Shown one piece after another: positions 9,324 to 19,076 of a stretch of DNA of 64,000 nt. How positions within the stretch are numbered: position 1 is the stretch's first letter; each line of letters begins with the position of its first letter. The notes under the pieces are model-generated. The model was not told where the DNA came from, did not search any database, and saw nothing but the letters and a program-made list of their open reading frames with translations. The stretch is taken from the NCBI GenBank assembly GCA_951812995.1, contig CATOTD010000002.1, forward strand, positions 317,468 to 381,467, given 5' to 3'. The DNA is from an uncultured Gammaproteobacteria bacterium (lineage in GTDB: Bacteria; Pseudomonadota; Gammaproteobacteria; Eutrophobiales; Eutrophobiaceae). The position numbers were made by a program, and so were the translations under genes.

Positions 9324-9380
9324 GCTTGACTCAGCCCAACCGCTTCCGACCCATGATGGGCATCCGGTTGGTCATTGGTA
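9324..9380 (-). repeat. Dispersed repeat, copy A
   Basis: Read on the minus strand, this piece contains TGACCAACCGGATGCCC followed by TGGGTCGG and decamer-like TTGGGCTGAGTCAAGCTGG. The same order occurs on the plus strand at 15241-15297. It lies directly against the end of IS5 copy 1 and overlaps no gene. Confidence 0.6.
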
Positions 9381-9383
9381 GCG

Positions 9384-10103
9384 TTAGTTTGCCGCTGGAT
9401 TGGGCAAGTTACGCACGGTAGATTCAATCCAGTTTTCGACTTCTGCGGTGATCTGTTTGGCACTTTTATCGGCCGATTGAATAACTGGCCCAATAACGAA
9501 TGTAATCGTCCCGGGTTTTTTTAACAGGCTATTTCGCGGCCATAAATACCCCGCATTATGCGCAACAGGTATAACGTTTGCGCCTGACTTGGCAGCCAGT
9601 ATGCCGCCCCCTGGAAGATAAGTGCCTTTTTCGCCAGGTGCGACACGCGTACCTTCAGGGAAGATAATCACCCAAATATTTTCTTTTAATCGCCGCCTGC
9701 CTTGCGCCACAATTTGGCGAAACGCTTTAATTGCAGAACCACGATCAATGGCAATGGGTTGCATGGATGCAAGCCCCCAACCATAGACAGGTATCTTTAA
9801 TAGTTCACGTTTTAGTACCCAAACTTGCGGTATAAAAATAAGTTGTAACGCCAATGTTTCAAAAGCCGATTGGTGTTTGCACATAATAATGCCGGCCTGG
9901 TTCGGGATATTCTCCAGGCCCTCAATTTTATACCGCACCTGACAACATATTTTTAACCACCAAAGATTAAAAATCGTCCAGCGAATTATCAAGAGATAAC
10001 GAGTTTTGAAATTTAATGGGAAAGCAATAATGCCAAGTGGTGCAAATAGTAGCGTGCTGATAATTTGGCCGCAATAGAAAAGTAGCGAACGAATGAGGAG
10101 CAT
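9384..10103 (-). CDS. plsC: 1-acyl-sn-glycerol-3-phosphate acyltransferase (PlsC family)
   Basis: 239 residues, with hydrophobic N-terminal segments (about 1-30 and 38-50) that anchor it to the inner membrane. The acyltransferase block 1 motif is H77-QSAF-E82, the HX4E variant common in proteobacterial homologues, and block 3 is FPEGTR at 148-153. It transfers an acyl chain to lysophosphatidic acid, giving phosphatidic acid for phospholipid synthesis. It is the last gene of a glyQ-glyS-gmhB-plsC run and starts three bases after gmhB. The same gene order occurs in many gammaproteobacteria. Confidence 0.93.
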   Translation of the reverse strand: MLLIRSLLFYCGQIISTLLFAPLGIIAFPLNFKTRYLLIIRWTIFNLWWLKICCQVRYKIEGLENIPNQAGIIMCKHQSAFETLALQLIFIPQVWVLKRELLKIPVYGWGLASMQPIAIDRGSAIKAFRQIVAQGRRRLKENIWVIIFPEGTRVAPGEKGTYLPGGGILAAKSGANVIPVAHNAGYLWPRNSLLKKPGTITFVIGPVIQSADKSAKQITAEVENWIESTVRNLPNPAAN

Positions 10104-10106
10104 TGA

Positions 10107-10646
10107 CTATTGAGCAATCACTATTTCATCGACAAACGCCGCCAGGTTGGCGTAAACTGGGATCCCTTCTGGCACCAAACCTTGATCGATCTCGTTTTGG
10201 CCTTTACCCGTCTGAACAAGTATCGGTTTACCTCCCGCACGTTGGATGGCTTTGATATCAGTCATTTTGTCACCAACACAAAAAACCTTGCTTAGTGGCA
10301 TACGTAATCGTTCCGATACCTCATTGTAAAGCCCTGGTTTTGGTTTGCGGCAATTACAATTATCTTTTGGCGCATGGGGACAAAAGAAGACCGCATCAAT
10401 GATGCCACCGCATTGGGCAAGGTGTGTATTCATTTTCATGTGGATGGCATTGAGTGCGTCAAGCGTGAACATTTTTTTACCAAGACCAGACTGGTTAGTC
10501 ACGATAATAATCCGATAATCATGCTGCGTTAATCTACCGATCGCTTCCATACTGCCAGCAATAGGCATCCATTCAGATGGGGATTTTATATAGTCGTCAG
10601 AATCTTCATTGATGACACCATCTCGATCTAGAATGATTAGCGGCAT
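10107..10646 (-). CDS. gmhB: D-glycero-beta-D-manno-heptose 1,7-bisphosphate 7-phosphatase
   Basis: 179 residues, HAD superfamily. The nucleophile motif is LDRDGV with D7 and D9, motif II is TNQSG near residues 50-54, and the zinc ligands C89, H91, C97 and C99 of the GmhB family are all present. It removes the 7-phosphate from heptose bisphosphate in the ADP-heptose pathway for LPS inner core. Two bases separate it from glyS and three from plsC. The heptosyltransferase-like gene at 59988-60890 would use the downstream product. Confidence 0.93.
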   Translation of the reverse strand: MPLIILDRDGVINEDSDDYIKSPSEWMPIAGSMEAIGRLTQHDYRIIIVTNQSGLGKKMFTLDALNAIHMKMNTHLAQCGGIIDAVFFCPHAPKDNCNCRKPKPGLYNEVSERLRMPLSKVFCVGDKMTDIKAIQRAGGKPILVQTGKGQNEIDQGLVPEGIPVYANLAAFVDEIVIAQ

Positions 10647-10648
10647 GA

Positions 10649-12733
10649 TTAACCCTGTAGTTTAGAAATGTCTGCTATTTTCAAAAACAGCAACCTCAAA
10701 TTATTAAGTAATGCCAAGCGATTTCTTTTAATATCATTATCGTCACACAGCACCATCACATTATCAAAAAAATTATCTATATCTCCACGCAAACCAGCCA
10801 GTTCCGTTAAGGTCGCTTGGTAATCTCTATTCGCTATCATTGGCATCACTTTTTTTTGATACGCTTGTAGTGAAATAGCCAGTGTTGTCTCAGATCCCGC
10901 TGTGAGTAAATCATCATCAATCTTATCGTTATCAAGCCCCGTAGATTTTTTTAATATATTGCCAATACGTTTATTAGCCGCCGCCAAACTTTGCGCTTCA
11001 GGGCGCTTTCTAAATGCGGTCACGGCTGTGAGGCGCTGGTGAAAATCAAGCAGTTTACCGGTTCTGATGGCAAGCACCGATTCAAATACGTCGAAACTGA
11101 CACCCGCGTCCAGATAGTATTGCCGTAACCGCACCATTAAAAACTGAAAAACATCGTCAACGCGATCTTTCGCGTTGATTGCATCTGGATAATTATCGGC
11201 TGCAATATCCAGTAATGCTTTTAGATCAATATCACATTCACACTCAATGATGATCCGTAATAAACCAATGGCCGTACGGCGTAACCCAAAAGGGTCTTTA
11301 TCACCCGTCGGCACTTTACCGATAGCGAATATGCCGAGTAAGGTATCGACTTTTTCACTCATTGCTAAACACTGCGCCAGTTTTGTTGATGGTAAGGCAT
11401 CTCCTGCAAACCGAGGTAGGTAATACGCTTCCAGGGCTGCGGCAACCGTAGCGTCTTCGCCATCTGCTGCGGCATAGTATTTGCCCATGGTGCCTTGTAA
11501 CTTGGGAAACTCAAAGACCATGTCCGTCAGCAGGTCGCAAAAACATAACTCAGCGGCACGTTGGGCGTTATTGATATCAACCTTTAAAGGTATGGCCAAG
11601 CTCGCAATAATATTATGCAAGCGTTCAGATTTTTCGTACAAAGACCCTAATTTTTTCTGGTAAACAATCTTTTTTAGACCTGCAATATGTGTTGCCAAAC
11701 CGTTATTTAAATCCCGGTTCCAGAAAAATGTCGCGTCACTGAGTCGGGGTTGAATAACACGTTCATTACCCTGTTTGATCAATGCTGGTTGCAGGCTCTC
11801 AATATTCGCCACACCGATAAAAGAGGCCTGGAGATTGCCCGCTTTATCCAACACTGGAAAATATTTTTGATGATCTTGCATACTGGCAATCAATACTTCC
11901 TTCGGCAGTTTTAGGAAATCAGGATTAAAATGGCCCATAAAGCTGACCGGCCATTCAACCAGTGCCGTTACCTCATCCAATAATTCAGGATCGATTACAG
12001 CAGTGCCATTATTTTTCTCAGCAATCCGCTCCACTTGCGATCGAATCAATGCACTACGTTCATTGTAGTTGGCGAGCACCATGCCTGGCTTTTTTAATAA
12101 CGCCGGATAGTCATCGGGCTGTTCTATAGGGATAGCTTCAGGGTGGTGAAACCGGTGTCCAAAACTTTGTCGGCCTGCTTTAATGCCCATAATCTCACTG
12201 GCAATCGTTTCTCTACCAAACAACAACACGACCCATTTTATCGGGCGAATAAATTCAACATTGCTAGCCCCCCAGCGCATACGCCTGGCAATGGGTAGAC
12301 GCTTTAATGCTGTTTCAAGCAGGTCCGGGATGAGTGTTTTTGTCGGCTTGCCTTTAACCCGCGCATCAAATATCAGCCAACGCCCTTTGTCTGTTTCCAG
12401 TTTTTCAAGCTGTCCCACCGTCGCTCCGCAAGATCGGGCAAAGCCTTCCGCTGCACGTGTCGGTTTACCGGCATCATCAAAAGCAGCACTTAATGCCGGA
12501 CCTCGGCGTTGTGCTTGTCTGTCTGGTTGGCAGGTAGATAGCTGTCTGATGATGACGGCGATTCGCCTTGGTGTTGCATACCAGCTTGTTGTAGCAAAAT
12601 CTAAAGCATGTTCTTTGAATGCATCGCACATTTCATCATGCAGGGCCTGTGCAACCCCTGATAAAGACTTAGGCGGCAATTCTTCAGTTCCAATCTCAAT
12701 CAACAAGTCCTGTTTGCTACGCATAACAATCAT
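10649..12733 (-). CDS. glyS: Glycyl-tRNA synthetase beta subunit
   Basis: 694 residues from the ATG at 12733, or 691 from the ATG at 12724 that begins [18 protein letters not shown]. The IGTEELPP start and full length match bacterial GlyS. The beta subunit holds the tRNA-binding and anticodon-recognition domains of the alpha2-beta2 enzyme. Both candidate starts lie near or inside the 3' end of glyQ (stop at 12717-12719), so translation is probably coupled. It is the second gene of the glyQ-glyS-gmhB-plsC run. Confidence 0.96.
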   Translation of the reverse strand: MIVMRSKQDLLIEIGTEELPPKSLSGVAQALHDEMCDAFKEHALDFATTSWYATPRRIAVIIRQLSTCQPDRQAQRRGPALSAAFDDAGKPTRAAEGFARSCGATVGQLEKLETDKGRWLIFDARVKGKPTKTLIPDLLETALKRLPIARRMRWGASNVEFIRPIKWVVLLFGRETIASEIMGIKAGRQSFGHRFHHPEAIPIEQPDDYPALLKKPGMVLANYNERSALIRSQVERIAEKNNGTAVIDPELLDEVTALVEWPVSFMGHFNPDFLKLPKEVLIASMQDHQKYFPVLDKAGNLQASFIGVANIESLQPALIKQGNERVIQPRLSDATFFWNRDLNNGLATHIAGLKKIVYQKKLGSLYEKSERLHNIIASLAIPLKVDINNAQRAAELCFCDLLTDMVFEFPKLQGTMGKYYAAADGEDATVAAALEAYYLPRFAGDALPSTKLAQCLAMSEKVDTLLGIFAIGKVPTGDKDPFGLRRTAIGLLRIIIECECDIDLKALLDIAADNYPDAINAKDRVDDVFQFLMVRLRQYYLDAGVSFDVFESVLAIRTGKLLDFHQRLTAVTAFRKRPEAQSLAAANKRIGNILKKSTGLDNDKIDDDLLTAGSETTLAISLQAYQKKVMPMIANRDYQATLTELAGLRGDIDNFFDNVMVLCDDNDIKRNRLALLNNLRLLFLKIADISKLQG

Positions 12734-13667
12734 CAGTCGCGCCGTGGCGCTGCAATAATGGAAAGTCTAATGCCGCCCGACTTTCATAATAGGTCTTGGC
12801 AACAGCACATGCGAGTACCCTGACGCGCAATATGTAACCTTGCCGTTCAGTGACAGAGATAGCACCGCGCGCATCAAGCAGGTTGAATATATGGGATGCC
12901 TTGATTGTCATTTCATAGGCGGGTATCGCAAGACCGGCATCAATCAGAGCTTGAGATTCTTTTTCATAGGCATCAAACCAGTTAAATAATGATTCGGTGT
13001 TCGCCTGTCCAAAATTATAGCGTGACATCTCAACTTCATTTTGATGATAAATATCACCATAGGTTACAAGCTGTTGTTTATCCTGTGTCCAGATCAGATT
13101 AAAAACATGACTACAATTTTGTAAACACATGGCAATACGTTCGAGGCCGTAGGTCATCTCGCCCGTGACGGGGTTGCAATCGCCGCCACCGATTTGTTGA
13201 AAATAAGTAAATTGGCTGATTTCCATCCCATCCAGCCAGACTTCCCAACCAAGTCCCCAGGCACCTAGCGTGGGCGATTCCCAGTTATCTTCAACGAAAC
13301 GAATATCATGAATATGGGTATCTATTCCAAGTGCCTTTAGTGAGTCCAGATAAAGTTGTTGAATAGCATCCGGGGATGGTTTGAGCACCACCTGAAACTG
13401 ATAATAGTGCTGCAACCGGTTTGGATGCTCACCATAACGACCATCAGTCGGTCGTCGTGAGGGTTGCACATACGCCGCCCGCCAAGGCTCAGGGCCGATT
13501 GCACGCAAAAAGGTCATGGGGTGAAAGGTGCCGGCCCCGAGTTCCATATCATACGGTTGTGCTATCACGCACCCATGCCCCGACCAATATTGTTGCAGTG
13601 CAAATATCAACTGCTGGAAACTCCATTGGGTCTTGTGCACTGTACTTTTTTTATTATCTTGCGCCAT
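12717..13667 (-). CDS. glyQ: Glycyl-tRNA synthetase alpha subunit
   Basis: 316 residues. The class II catalytic subunit is recognised by TFQQLI-like [40 protein letters not shown] and the motif-3-like YGLERIAM. With GlyS it charges tRNA-Gly. It ends with TAG, so TAG is a normal stop in this genome. The upstream region is unusual: a 10-bp tandem repeat array ends about 80 bases before the start codon. Confidence 0.97.
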   Translation of the reverse strand: MAQDNKKSTVHKTQWSFQQLIFALQQYWSGHGCVIAQPYDMELGAGTFHPMTFLRAIGPEPWRAAYVQPSRRPTDGRYGEHPNRLQHYYQFQVVLKPSPDAIQQLYLDSLKALGIDTHIHDIRFVEDNWESPTLGAWGLGWEVWLDGMEISQFTYFQQIGGGDCNPVTGEMTYGLERIAMCLQNCSHVFNLIWTQDKQQLVTYGDIYHQNEVEMSRYNFGQANTESLFNWFDAYEKESQALIDAGLAIPAYEMTIKASHIFNLLDARGAISVTERQGYILRVRVLACAVAKTYYESRAALDFPLLQRHGATDDCYA

Positions 13668-13748
13668 CTATTTCAGCCATTCCAGGGAGTAAGGATTATA
13701 GCGTGTGTGACCACCGATGTGTATGTAGCGTATCGCCCGCGGCTTGTG

Positions 13749-13888
13749 CGAGCTGGTCGGAGTCGGTCGGGCTGGGTCGGAGTCGGTCGGGCTGGGTCGG
13801 AGTTGGTCGGGCTGAGTCGAGCTGAGTCGGGCTGAGTCGAGCTGAGTCGGGCTGAGTCGATCTGGGTCGGGCTGAGTCAATCTGTCCT
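13749..13888 (+). repeat. Ten-base tandem repeat array (consensus GGCTGAGTCG)
   Basis: About 14 consecutive ten-base units occupy this stretch. Variants include GAGTCGGTCG, GGCTGGGTCG, AGCTGAGTCG and GGCTGAGTCG; many end in GTCG. The period equals about one turn of B-DNA and is not a multiple of three, so open frames across it (rich in DSARLSPTQ-like repeats on the minus strand) are by-products. It lies upstream of glyQ and beyond the 3' end of the glycosyltransferase gene's neighbour. The flanks at 13668-13748 and 13889-14007 show no gene. Confidence 0.85.
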
Positions 13889-14007
13889 GTTGAGACAAGG
13901 CCCGCTTTTGCAGTCAGTGCATTGCTTATGGCATGGGCCTGACGGCCGCCAATCTTGCCGTATCTAATATTGACTATCATTGAACGTATCAGGTATTTTG
14001 CCAGCCC

Positions 14008-14997
14008 TTAAGAGACCATATCACGATAGAGTTTCAAGTAATCTGCAACCATAGATTCTATTGTAAAATTCTGTAATACAGTCGCCCTTGCCTGCTTTCC
14101 AAGCAAGCTACACAATGACTGATCATTGGCCAAGCGCAAGACAGATTCCGCAAAGCAAGCAATATCATCCACGGGACACAACAAGCCTGATTCGCCATCA
14201 ACGATTATCTCCGGTATCGAGGTACAATTTGATGCGACTACAGGTTTGCCACAGGCCATGGCCTCGGCCACCACATAACCAAAACCCTCGCATCGGGTAG
14301 GAAAAATCAGCGCATCACAAGCTCTGTATTGCTGTATAAGTGCCGGGAGATCAAGTTTGCCCAACCCAATAATCCTATCGGCATTATTAAATACAGCACC
14401 TCCCGTACAATACAGCACGATTTCTTCAGGCAAGCGCGCCATTATCGAGGCCAACAAATCAAAGCCTTTTCTACGGATATGTGAGCCTACATACAGCAAT
14501 CTAAAATTGCTGTTGTGTTTATTTGGTGCGGGTGTAAAAGAATCAATATCGATGCCGTTATGAATAACGTGCAGTGGTTTATTGTTTAATGGGAGTGCTG
14601 CCGCCAACTGCCCGGCTGTGTAGCGGCTAACGGCAACGATGGCATCTGCCTGCTGTAGGGTTTGTGTCTCATATTGCTTGATAAGGTGCTGGTGATACAC
14701 TCTTTGCAGGATGCTTTTATAAGGCGTGAGCCTTGGTTCGTGTACCCAGTGATGCGCTGAGACGCACAACGGGATTGATTGATTGGCAAAGGCAAACCCA
14801 TACCAGCTATTGGTGTGGATAATATCGGTACCCCGCGGCGGCTTAACGCACCGCAACAGATGCGGCACAATCTCGATGAGGTGTGGAAGCCAGGTGATCA
14901 CAACGTCGATGCCGTTTTGTTTTAATCCGTTGGCAAGCAGCGTGGTATAAACATCCACACCCGTACCAGCGCGAATTGTTGGAAACCATATATTCAC
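14008..14997 (-). CDS. Glycosyltransferase family 4 (GT-B)
   Basis: 329 residues. The C-terminal Rossmann domain shows LLYVGSHIRRKGFD (donor-site start) and the EX7E motif in EGFGYVVAEAMACGKPVVAS near residue 240, followed by EIIVDGESGLL. These are hallmarks of retaining GT4 enzymes that use nucleotide-sugar donors. The N-terminal acceptor domain contains IIHTNSWYGFAFANQ. The gene stands alone between the minisatellite and a repeat-rich gap, so the acceptor cannot be inferred; LPS or another surface glycan is likely. Confidence 0.88.
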   Translation of the reverse strand: MNIWFPTIRAGTGVDVYTTLLANGLKQNGIDVVITWLPHLIEIVPHLLRCVKPPRGTDIIHTNSWYGFAFANQSIPLCVSAHHWVHEPRLTPYKSILQRVYHQHLIKQYETQTLQQADAIVAVSRYTAGQLAAALPLNNKPLHVIHNGIDIDSFTPAPNKHNSNFRLLYVGSHIRRKGFDLLASIMARLPEEIVLYCTGGAVFNNADRIIGLGKLDLPALIQQYRACDALIFPTRCEGFGYVVAEAMACGKPVVASNCTSIPEIIVDGESGLLCPVDDIACFAESVLRLANDQSLCSLLGKQARATVLQNFTIESMVADYLKLYRDMVS

Positions 14998-15240
14998 TAA
15001 TCTAGGAGCCTCTTATCAAGCCCTAATAATATGAGATCACAACAAAAGTAAATAGCCCTAAACTAGAAAACCCTAAGATAGAGAACCCTGGGATAGAAAA
15101 CAAGACAAAAGAAACAGCCGCTTTGCAGACGGCCTGATCCTTAAAAAGGCTTGCGCTTGTTGCCGACTTGTTGCTGGCTTCTGGCCCGCGCAGACGCATC
15201 GCCATCGGTATGTCGGTTGCCGCACCGCACCGCCACCACC
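14998..15240. other. Intergenic gap with three 15-base repeats
   Basis: Around 15056-15100 there are three imperfect 15-base units, CCCTAAACTAGAAAA, CCCTAAGATAGAGAA and CCCTGGGATAGAAAA. No gene with recognisable content is seen in 14998-15240. Confidence 0.45.
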
Positions 15241-15297
15241 AGTGACCAACCGGATGCCCGCCGTGGGTCGTGTCGGGTTGAGTTGGGTCAAGCTGGG
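15241..15297 (+). repeat. Dispersed repeat, copy B
   Basis: AGTGACCAACCGGATGCCC is followed by TGGGTCG and decamer-like units GTTGGGTCAA and GCTGGGTCT. It is the plus-strand counterpart of 9324-9380, and its tail resembles the decamers of the minisatellite at 13749-13888. It ends just before the 3' end of the truncated membrane-protein gene. Confidence 0.6.
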
Positions 15298-15300
15298 TCT

Positions 15301-16099
15301 TTACTGCGGGAGTACCCATTTAGTAGTGTATGGCGTAACCTTTAATAGTGCTTGCCCGTCGAACAGCGAGATAACCATTTCGTTACTATCACCAAATATT
15401 TCTTTAATTTTTTTCGATTCAAGCAATGCTTCTCTATCGACAGGTGGATCCTTCTCTAATAACTTTGTCATAACTCCATCTTTCTTGTAATACGTAAGTC
15501 TAATTATTAGGTTATCACTATCGTAAGATAAAGGAACTGCTGACACATCAAACCTTCCGATATTCTTATTGCGAAGCGTTGTTTCGTGGTACGCAGTAAA
15601 TATTCCTTCAAGTGCTTCATTGACATTCGTTCCAGAAAATGAGAACTTGGTGTTTTGGTTTAAAACCTCATTTCCATCCAAGATGCTCTTATAGACAACC
15701 TGCATAGACATATTCACCCTTCTAGCACAATCCCCACCAACATTCACGTAGTTTAAGAGATATGCTTGAAATGCTGCAAAATGTGACTCTGTTTCATCCC
15801 TTTTCGAAAAATATCCATACAATATGTTTTTTGCCTCGGATAAGAATATACTTTCATCAAAGACAAGCATTGTATTCTTGATGTCCAATATAATAACTTG
15901 CGGATATCGCCAAAAATAATTCTTAATGTACTTTTCAATGTACTTTTCGGACATGAACTTTCTCTCATCGTGTCTTGCCCTCCCAAAGGCAAGCCAGTAG
16001 GCGTTGATGAACAAGAGTGCCGCAAGCAACCCAAAGAACGTCGGAACCCGATGCGACCTCTGGTCTTTTAGACGCTCAGCATCGCTGATGAAGTGCAAC
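15301..16099 (-). CDS. Unrecognised single-span membrane protein, 5' end cut by IS5
   Basis: I do not recognise the family. About 265 residues remain. A short charged segment (ERLKDQRSHRVP) precedes one hydrophobic helix (FFGLLAALLFINAYWLAF). A larger, probably extracytoplasmic domain of mixed charge follows and ends in TPYTTKWVLPQ. This topology, a short cytoplasmic tail then one helix then a periplasmic domain, resembles VirB8-like and other anchored proteins, but no motif supports a specific call. The frame runs on into the IS5 end (to 16203), but that part is antisense IS sequence. The true start was therefore lost when the fold-back IS5 landed at 16100. The product is probably not made. 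Confidence 0.6.
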
Positions 16100-17116
16100 T
16101 GGAAGCCTCTAAAAACCGTACATTTTGTGGTACGATCTGATTCATTGGGTGTGGGAGGATTTTGTTTATGCACGCACCTGGATTGTTTGATTTGACAGAT
16201 CATTTGGCGCGGCTTTCGGCGATGGGATATCCGCTTGAAGCCTCTGGACTGTCATGTGAATTTCGAAGTGTTTCGCCCAGTTCTTGTTGAAGCGCTTGAT
16301 TATGGGGAACGTCCCAAAGGTGGTCGCCCACCCTATGATGCCGTTGTGATGTTCAAGGTTCTGGTCTTGGCCTTGATGCACAATCTGAGCGATGAGCGGA
16401 TGGAGTTTCTCATTCGTGACCGTTTCAGTTGGTTGCGTTTCCTGGGATTTCAAATCGGGGAGCCGACACCTGATCAGAAGACGATCTGGCTTTTCAGAGA
16501 GAAGCTGACCCAGGCGGGTGTCTGCAAGGCCCTGTTTGCCGCGTTTGAAGCTCAGCTGTGCGCGCGCTTTCTCTGCTTTCGTCATCCGCTGGCGCGGGGC
16601 AAAGACCAACGTGGCATCCACAATCTGACCGCCGGTCGGTTTGTATCCCCGCGCGCAGAGCTGAGCTTCAAACGCGGCAAACAGGGCCTTGAAGACACCC
16701 GCCTAGGTCAGCTTCTCTCTGAAAAGCCAGATCGTCTTCTGATCAGGTGTCGGCTCCCCGATTTGAAATCCCAGGAACCGTAGCCAACTGAAACGGTCAC
16801 GAATGAGAAACTCCATCCGCTCATCGCTCAGATTGTGCATCGAGGCCAACACCAGCACCTTGAACATCACAACGGCATCATAGGGCGGACGACCACCTTT
16901 GGGACGTTCCCCATAGCCAAGAGCTTCAACAAGAACTGGGCGAAACACTTCGAAATCAACGTGCCGCTCCAAAACCTCAAGCGGATATCCCATCGCCGAA
17001 AGCCGCGCCAAATGATCCGTCAAATCAAACAATCCAGGTGCGGGCATAAACAAAATCCTCCCACATCAAGTGAATCAGACCGTACCACAAAATGTACGGT
17101 TTTTAGAGGCTTCCAG
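16100..17116. mobile_element. Fold-back IS5: two left halves in inverted orientation
   Basis: 16100-16565 is the left half of the 1.3-kb IS5 on the plus strand (TGGAAGCCTCTAA onward). 16562-17116 is the left part of the same element on the minus strand. The outer ends are the same terminal repeat facing outward, and the right end is missing from both. The arms pair over roughly 460 bases around a loop of about 85 bases. The plus arm has an extra C near 16246 that shifts the transposase frame and carries CAG where other copies have TAG. The minus arm has the TAG (about 16703-16705). No functional transposase can be made. Confidence 0.85.
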
Positions 17117-17934
17117 TTCGGCAGATAGTTCAGTACATTACCGGTCTTATGCATCCAGTAGCGTTGTGCTGTTGTCTCAGGATAGACTTCTTCCAATGCT
17201 ACCCAGAATCCCAGAGCACCGTCGCCAATCGCCAGCTTCGGTGGTTGGTTTAAACCTCGCTGTTTCAACGACAACAAGACTTCTCACCAGCTCTGCTTCG
17301 ATTCCCTGACACCATCCTTAATTGCCAGGAAGTGCTTCTGACCGCGGCTGTTCACGCCAATGATGACCAGACAACACAATCAACCATCGTCACCTCGAAG
17401 ACCACTGTAGATGCCATCAGCCCAGATATAGACCCATTCGTCAGTCACTGAACGTGTACTCCAGGTTTTGTACTCTGATTCCCACTGACGTTTCAGGCGA
17501 CCAACTGCATTGGCGGATAAGCCCTTGGCATCAGGCCCGACAATCACTTCCAGGGCGCTCTGCATCTGACCACTCGAAACACCCTGCAAATAAAGCCAGG
17601 GAATCGCCGCGTCCAGGGTCGCTGTACGCCGGATGTAAGGAGGCACTATTAACGATTGGAAGCTCTCAGGCTCGCCTTCTCGGCTACGGATCTTTGGCAC
17701 CGACACTGGTACTTTGCCAACACCGGTCAATACTTCTCGTTCTGGGTGATAGCCATTGCGCACAACACGCTGTCTGCCTTCACTCGTTTTCTGATTATCA
17801 AAACTTGCCATCAACTCGGCCAACTCCGCCTGAATCGCTTCTGTTATCAGCTGTTTGGCACCGCTACGTAGCAATCCAGTCAACGGGTCAATATCCTCTG
17901 GTGTACCCAGATTAATCACAGTATCTTTTGTCAT
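17117..17934 (-). pseudogene. IS256-family transposase, two stops, cut by IS5
   Basis: From the ATG at 17934 the frame gives GLLRSGAKQLITEAIQAELAE, RNGYHPEREVLTGVGKV, VPPYIRRTATLDAAIPWLYL and WVYIWADGIYSGLRGDDG. A TGA near 17380 follows. In the same frame come VIIGVNSRGQKHFLAIKDGVRES, a second TGA near 17282, then LAIGDGALGFWVALEEVYP and TQRYWMHKTGNVLNYLPN, where the fold-back IS5 cuts it. Both stops are consistent with CGA-to-TGA changes. The C-terminal quarter, with the last catalytic residue, is absent. Confidence 0.9.
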
Positions 17935-18221
17935 GTGTGGCGTGCTCCTCTTGTTACTTTCGATTGCTAGACAAAACCGATTTCAGCAAGGCACGCCGCA
18001 TACTTTAAATTTATTCAGACACCAGGTTCGGTTATAACTCCTTTATTGATGAACTTATAAAAAATTTCCAGATAAAAAATCTGCTATCTACTATATGGAG
18101 CGGCTTAGAGGGGTGGCAATATTGCTTCTCTTTGTGCGAAGACGGAATAGCTTTGCGTCTAAAGGGCTTATGACCCAAAAAAAACAGCTTAGTCATATTG
18201 TGTAAAGTAAGAAAAGCAAGT

Positions 18222-18296
18222 ATGAATGATAATAATGTTGAAATGGATGAGATTTATGTTGGTGGGAAGGGAAGGAAAAAACGAGCATTCTCCTAA
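18222..18296 (+). pseudogene. Fragment of an IS1595-type transposase
   Basis: The 24-residue frame contains NNVEMDEIYVGGKGRKKR, matching the DDE-motif segment of the intact transposase at 19077 (GIVEIDETYIGGKE). Nothing else of that gene is seen nearby. The rest of 17935-18376, an AT-rich gap of about 440 bases, contains the 5' side of the IS256 element and no gene. Confidence 0.65.
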
Positions 18297-19014
18297 GCAT
18301 TACCAAAGATACGCAGGACAGAATCAATAAGGCTAAAATAGCCATTGTCGGATAAATACTAAACATTAACAAGGCCATGCAAATGATGAATCAGATATTA
18401 TTGGATGAATCCGTTAGCAAAATCATAAAACACCCTATAGACAATACCCCTAATGTTTACGGAAATTGTAAGCCATTATTAAAATGGCCGGGCGGAAAAA
18501 CTTCTGAATTAAAAGAGATTATTCCAAGAATACCTGAACATAGCAGATATTTTGAGCCGTTTTTTGGTGGCGGGGCGTTATTTTTTAATACAATTATAAA
18601 AACTTCTTTTGTTAATGACTTACACGCGGACTTGATGTTTTTTTACAAATGTATAAGAAATGAAAATTCTGAATTCTATTCACTGTTAAAAGAGTTTGTC
18701 TTGGTTTGGGAAGAATCTGATGATAAGCAATCTATCTATATGAAAGTCAGAAAGCGGTATAATTCCACAAATGTTACAAGTGTACAAAAGGCTGTTGATT
18801 TTTTTATTTTGAGAGAATACGCTTACGGCGGCATGTTTAGATTGAATGTCAAGGGCGAGTTCAACGTACCTTTTGGCCATATATACATTAACAAGAATAT
18901 TCAAAAGAAAATTGATCACTTATCTTCGGTAGAAGTCGTTAGTAAACTTAAAAATTCAGCTTTGTATAATCTTGATTTTAAAGATTTCGCTAAAAATTTT
19001 AGGGAATTATATAC

Positions 19015-19041
19015 TTGACTCCAATAAATAACCCGTATAAT
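19015..19041 (+). promoter_or_regulatory. Sigma70-like promoter inside the IS1595 left end
   Basis: TTGACT (19015-19020) and TATAAT (19036-19041) are 15 bases apart, a short spacing but both hexamers are near consensus. GGAGG lies eight to nine bases before the transposase ATG at 19077. The second copy has the same boxes at 34358-34363 and 34379-34384. Confidence 0.6.
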
Positions 19042-19076
19042 CTAACATAAAAATGCAATAAAACGGAGGGTCATCA

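Noticed and set aside
8279..9381. Long open frames antisense to the IS5 transposase
   Set aside because: High GC creates long frames on both strands; only the minus strand shows transposase motifs.
13749..13888. CRISPR array
   Set aside because: Units are ten bases, directly adjacent and without spacers, and no cas gene is present.
13668..13980. Protein-coding frames across the minisatellite
   Set aside because: They arise from a ten-base repeat not divisible by three, overlap on several frames and lack ribosome sites.
16100..16203. N-terminal extension of the unknown membrane-protein gene into IS5
   Set aside because: Those residues are antisense translation of the IS5 terminal region and recur at the other IS5 copies.
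16235..16783. A 182-residue frame crossing the fold-back IS5 centre
   Set aside because: It fuses sense transposase to antisense transposase at the inversion point, so it is a by-product of the rearrangement.
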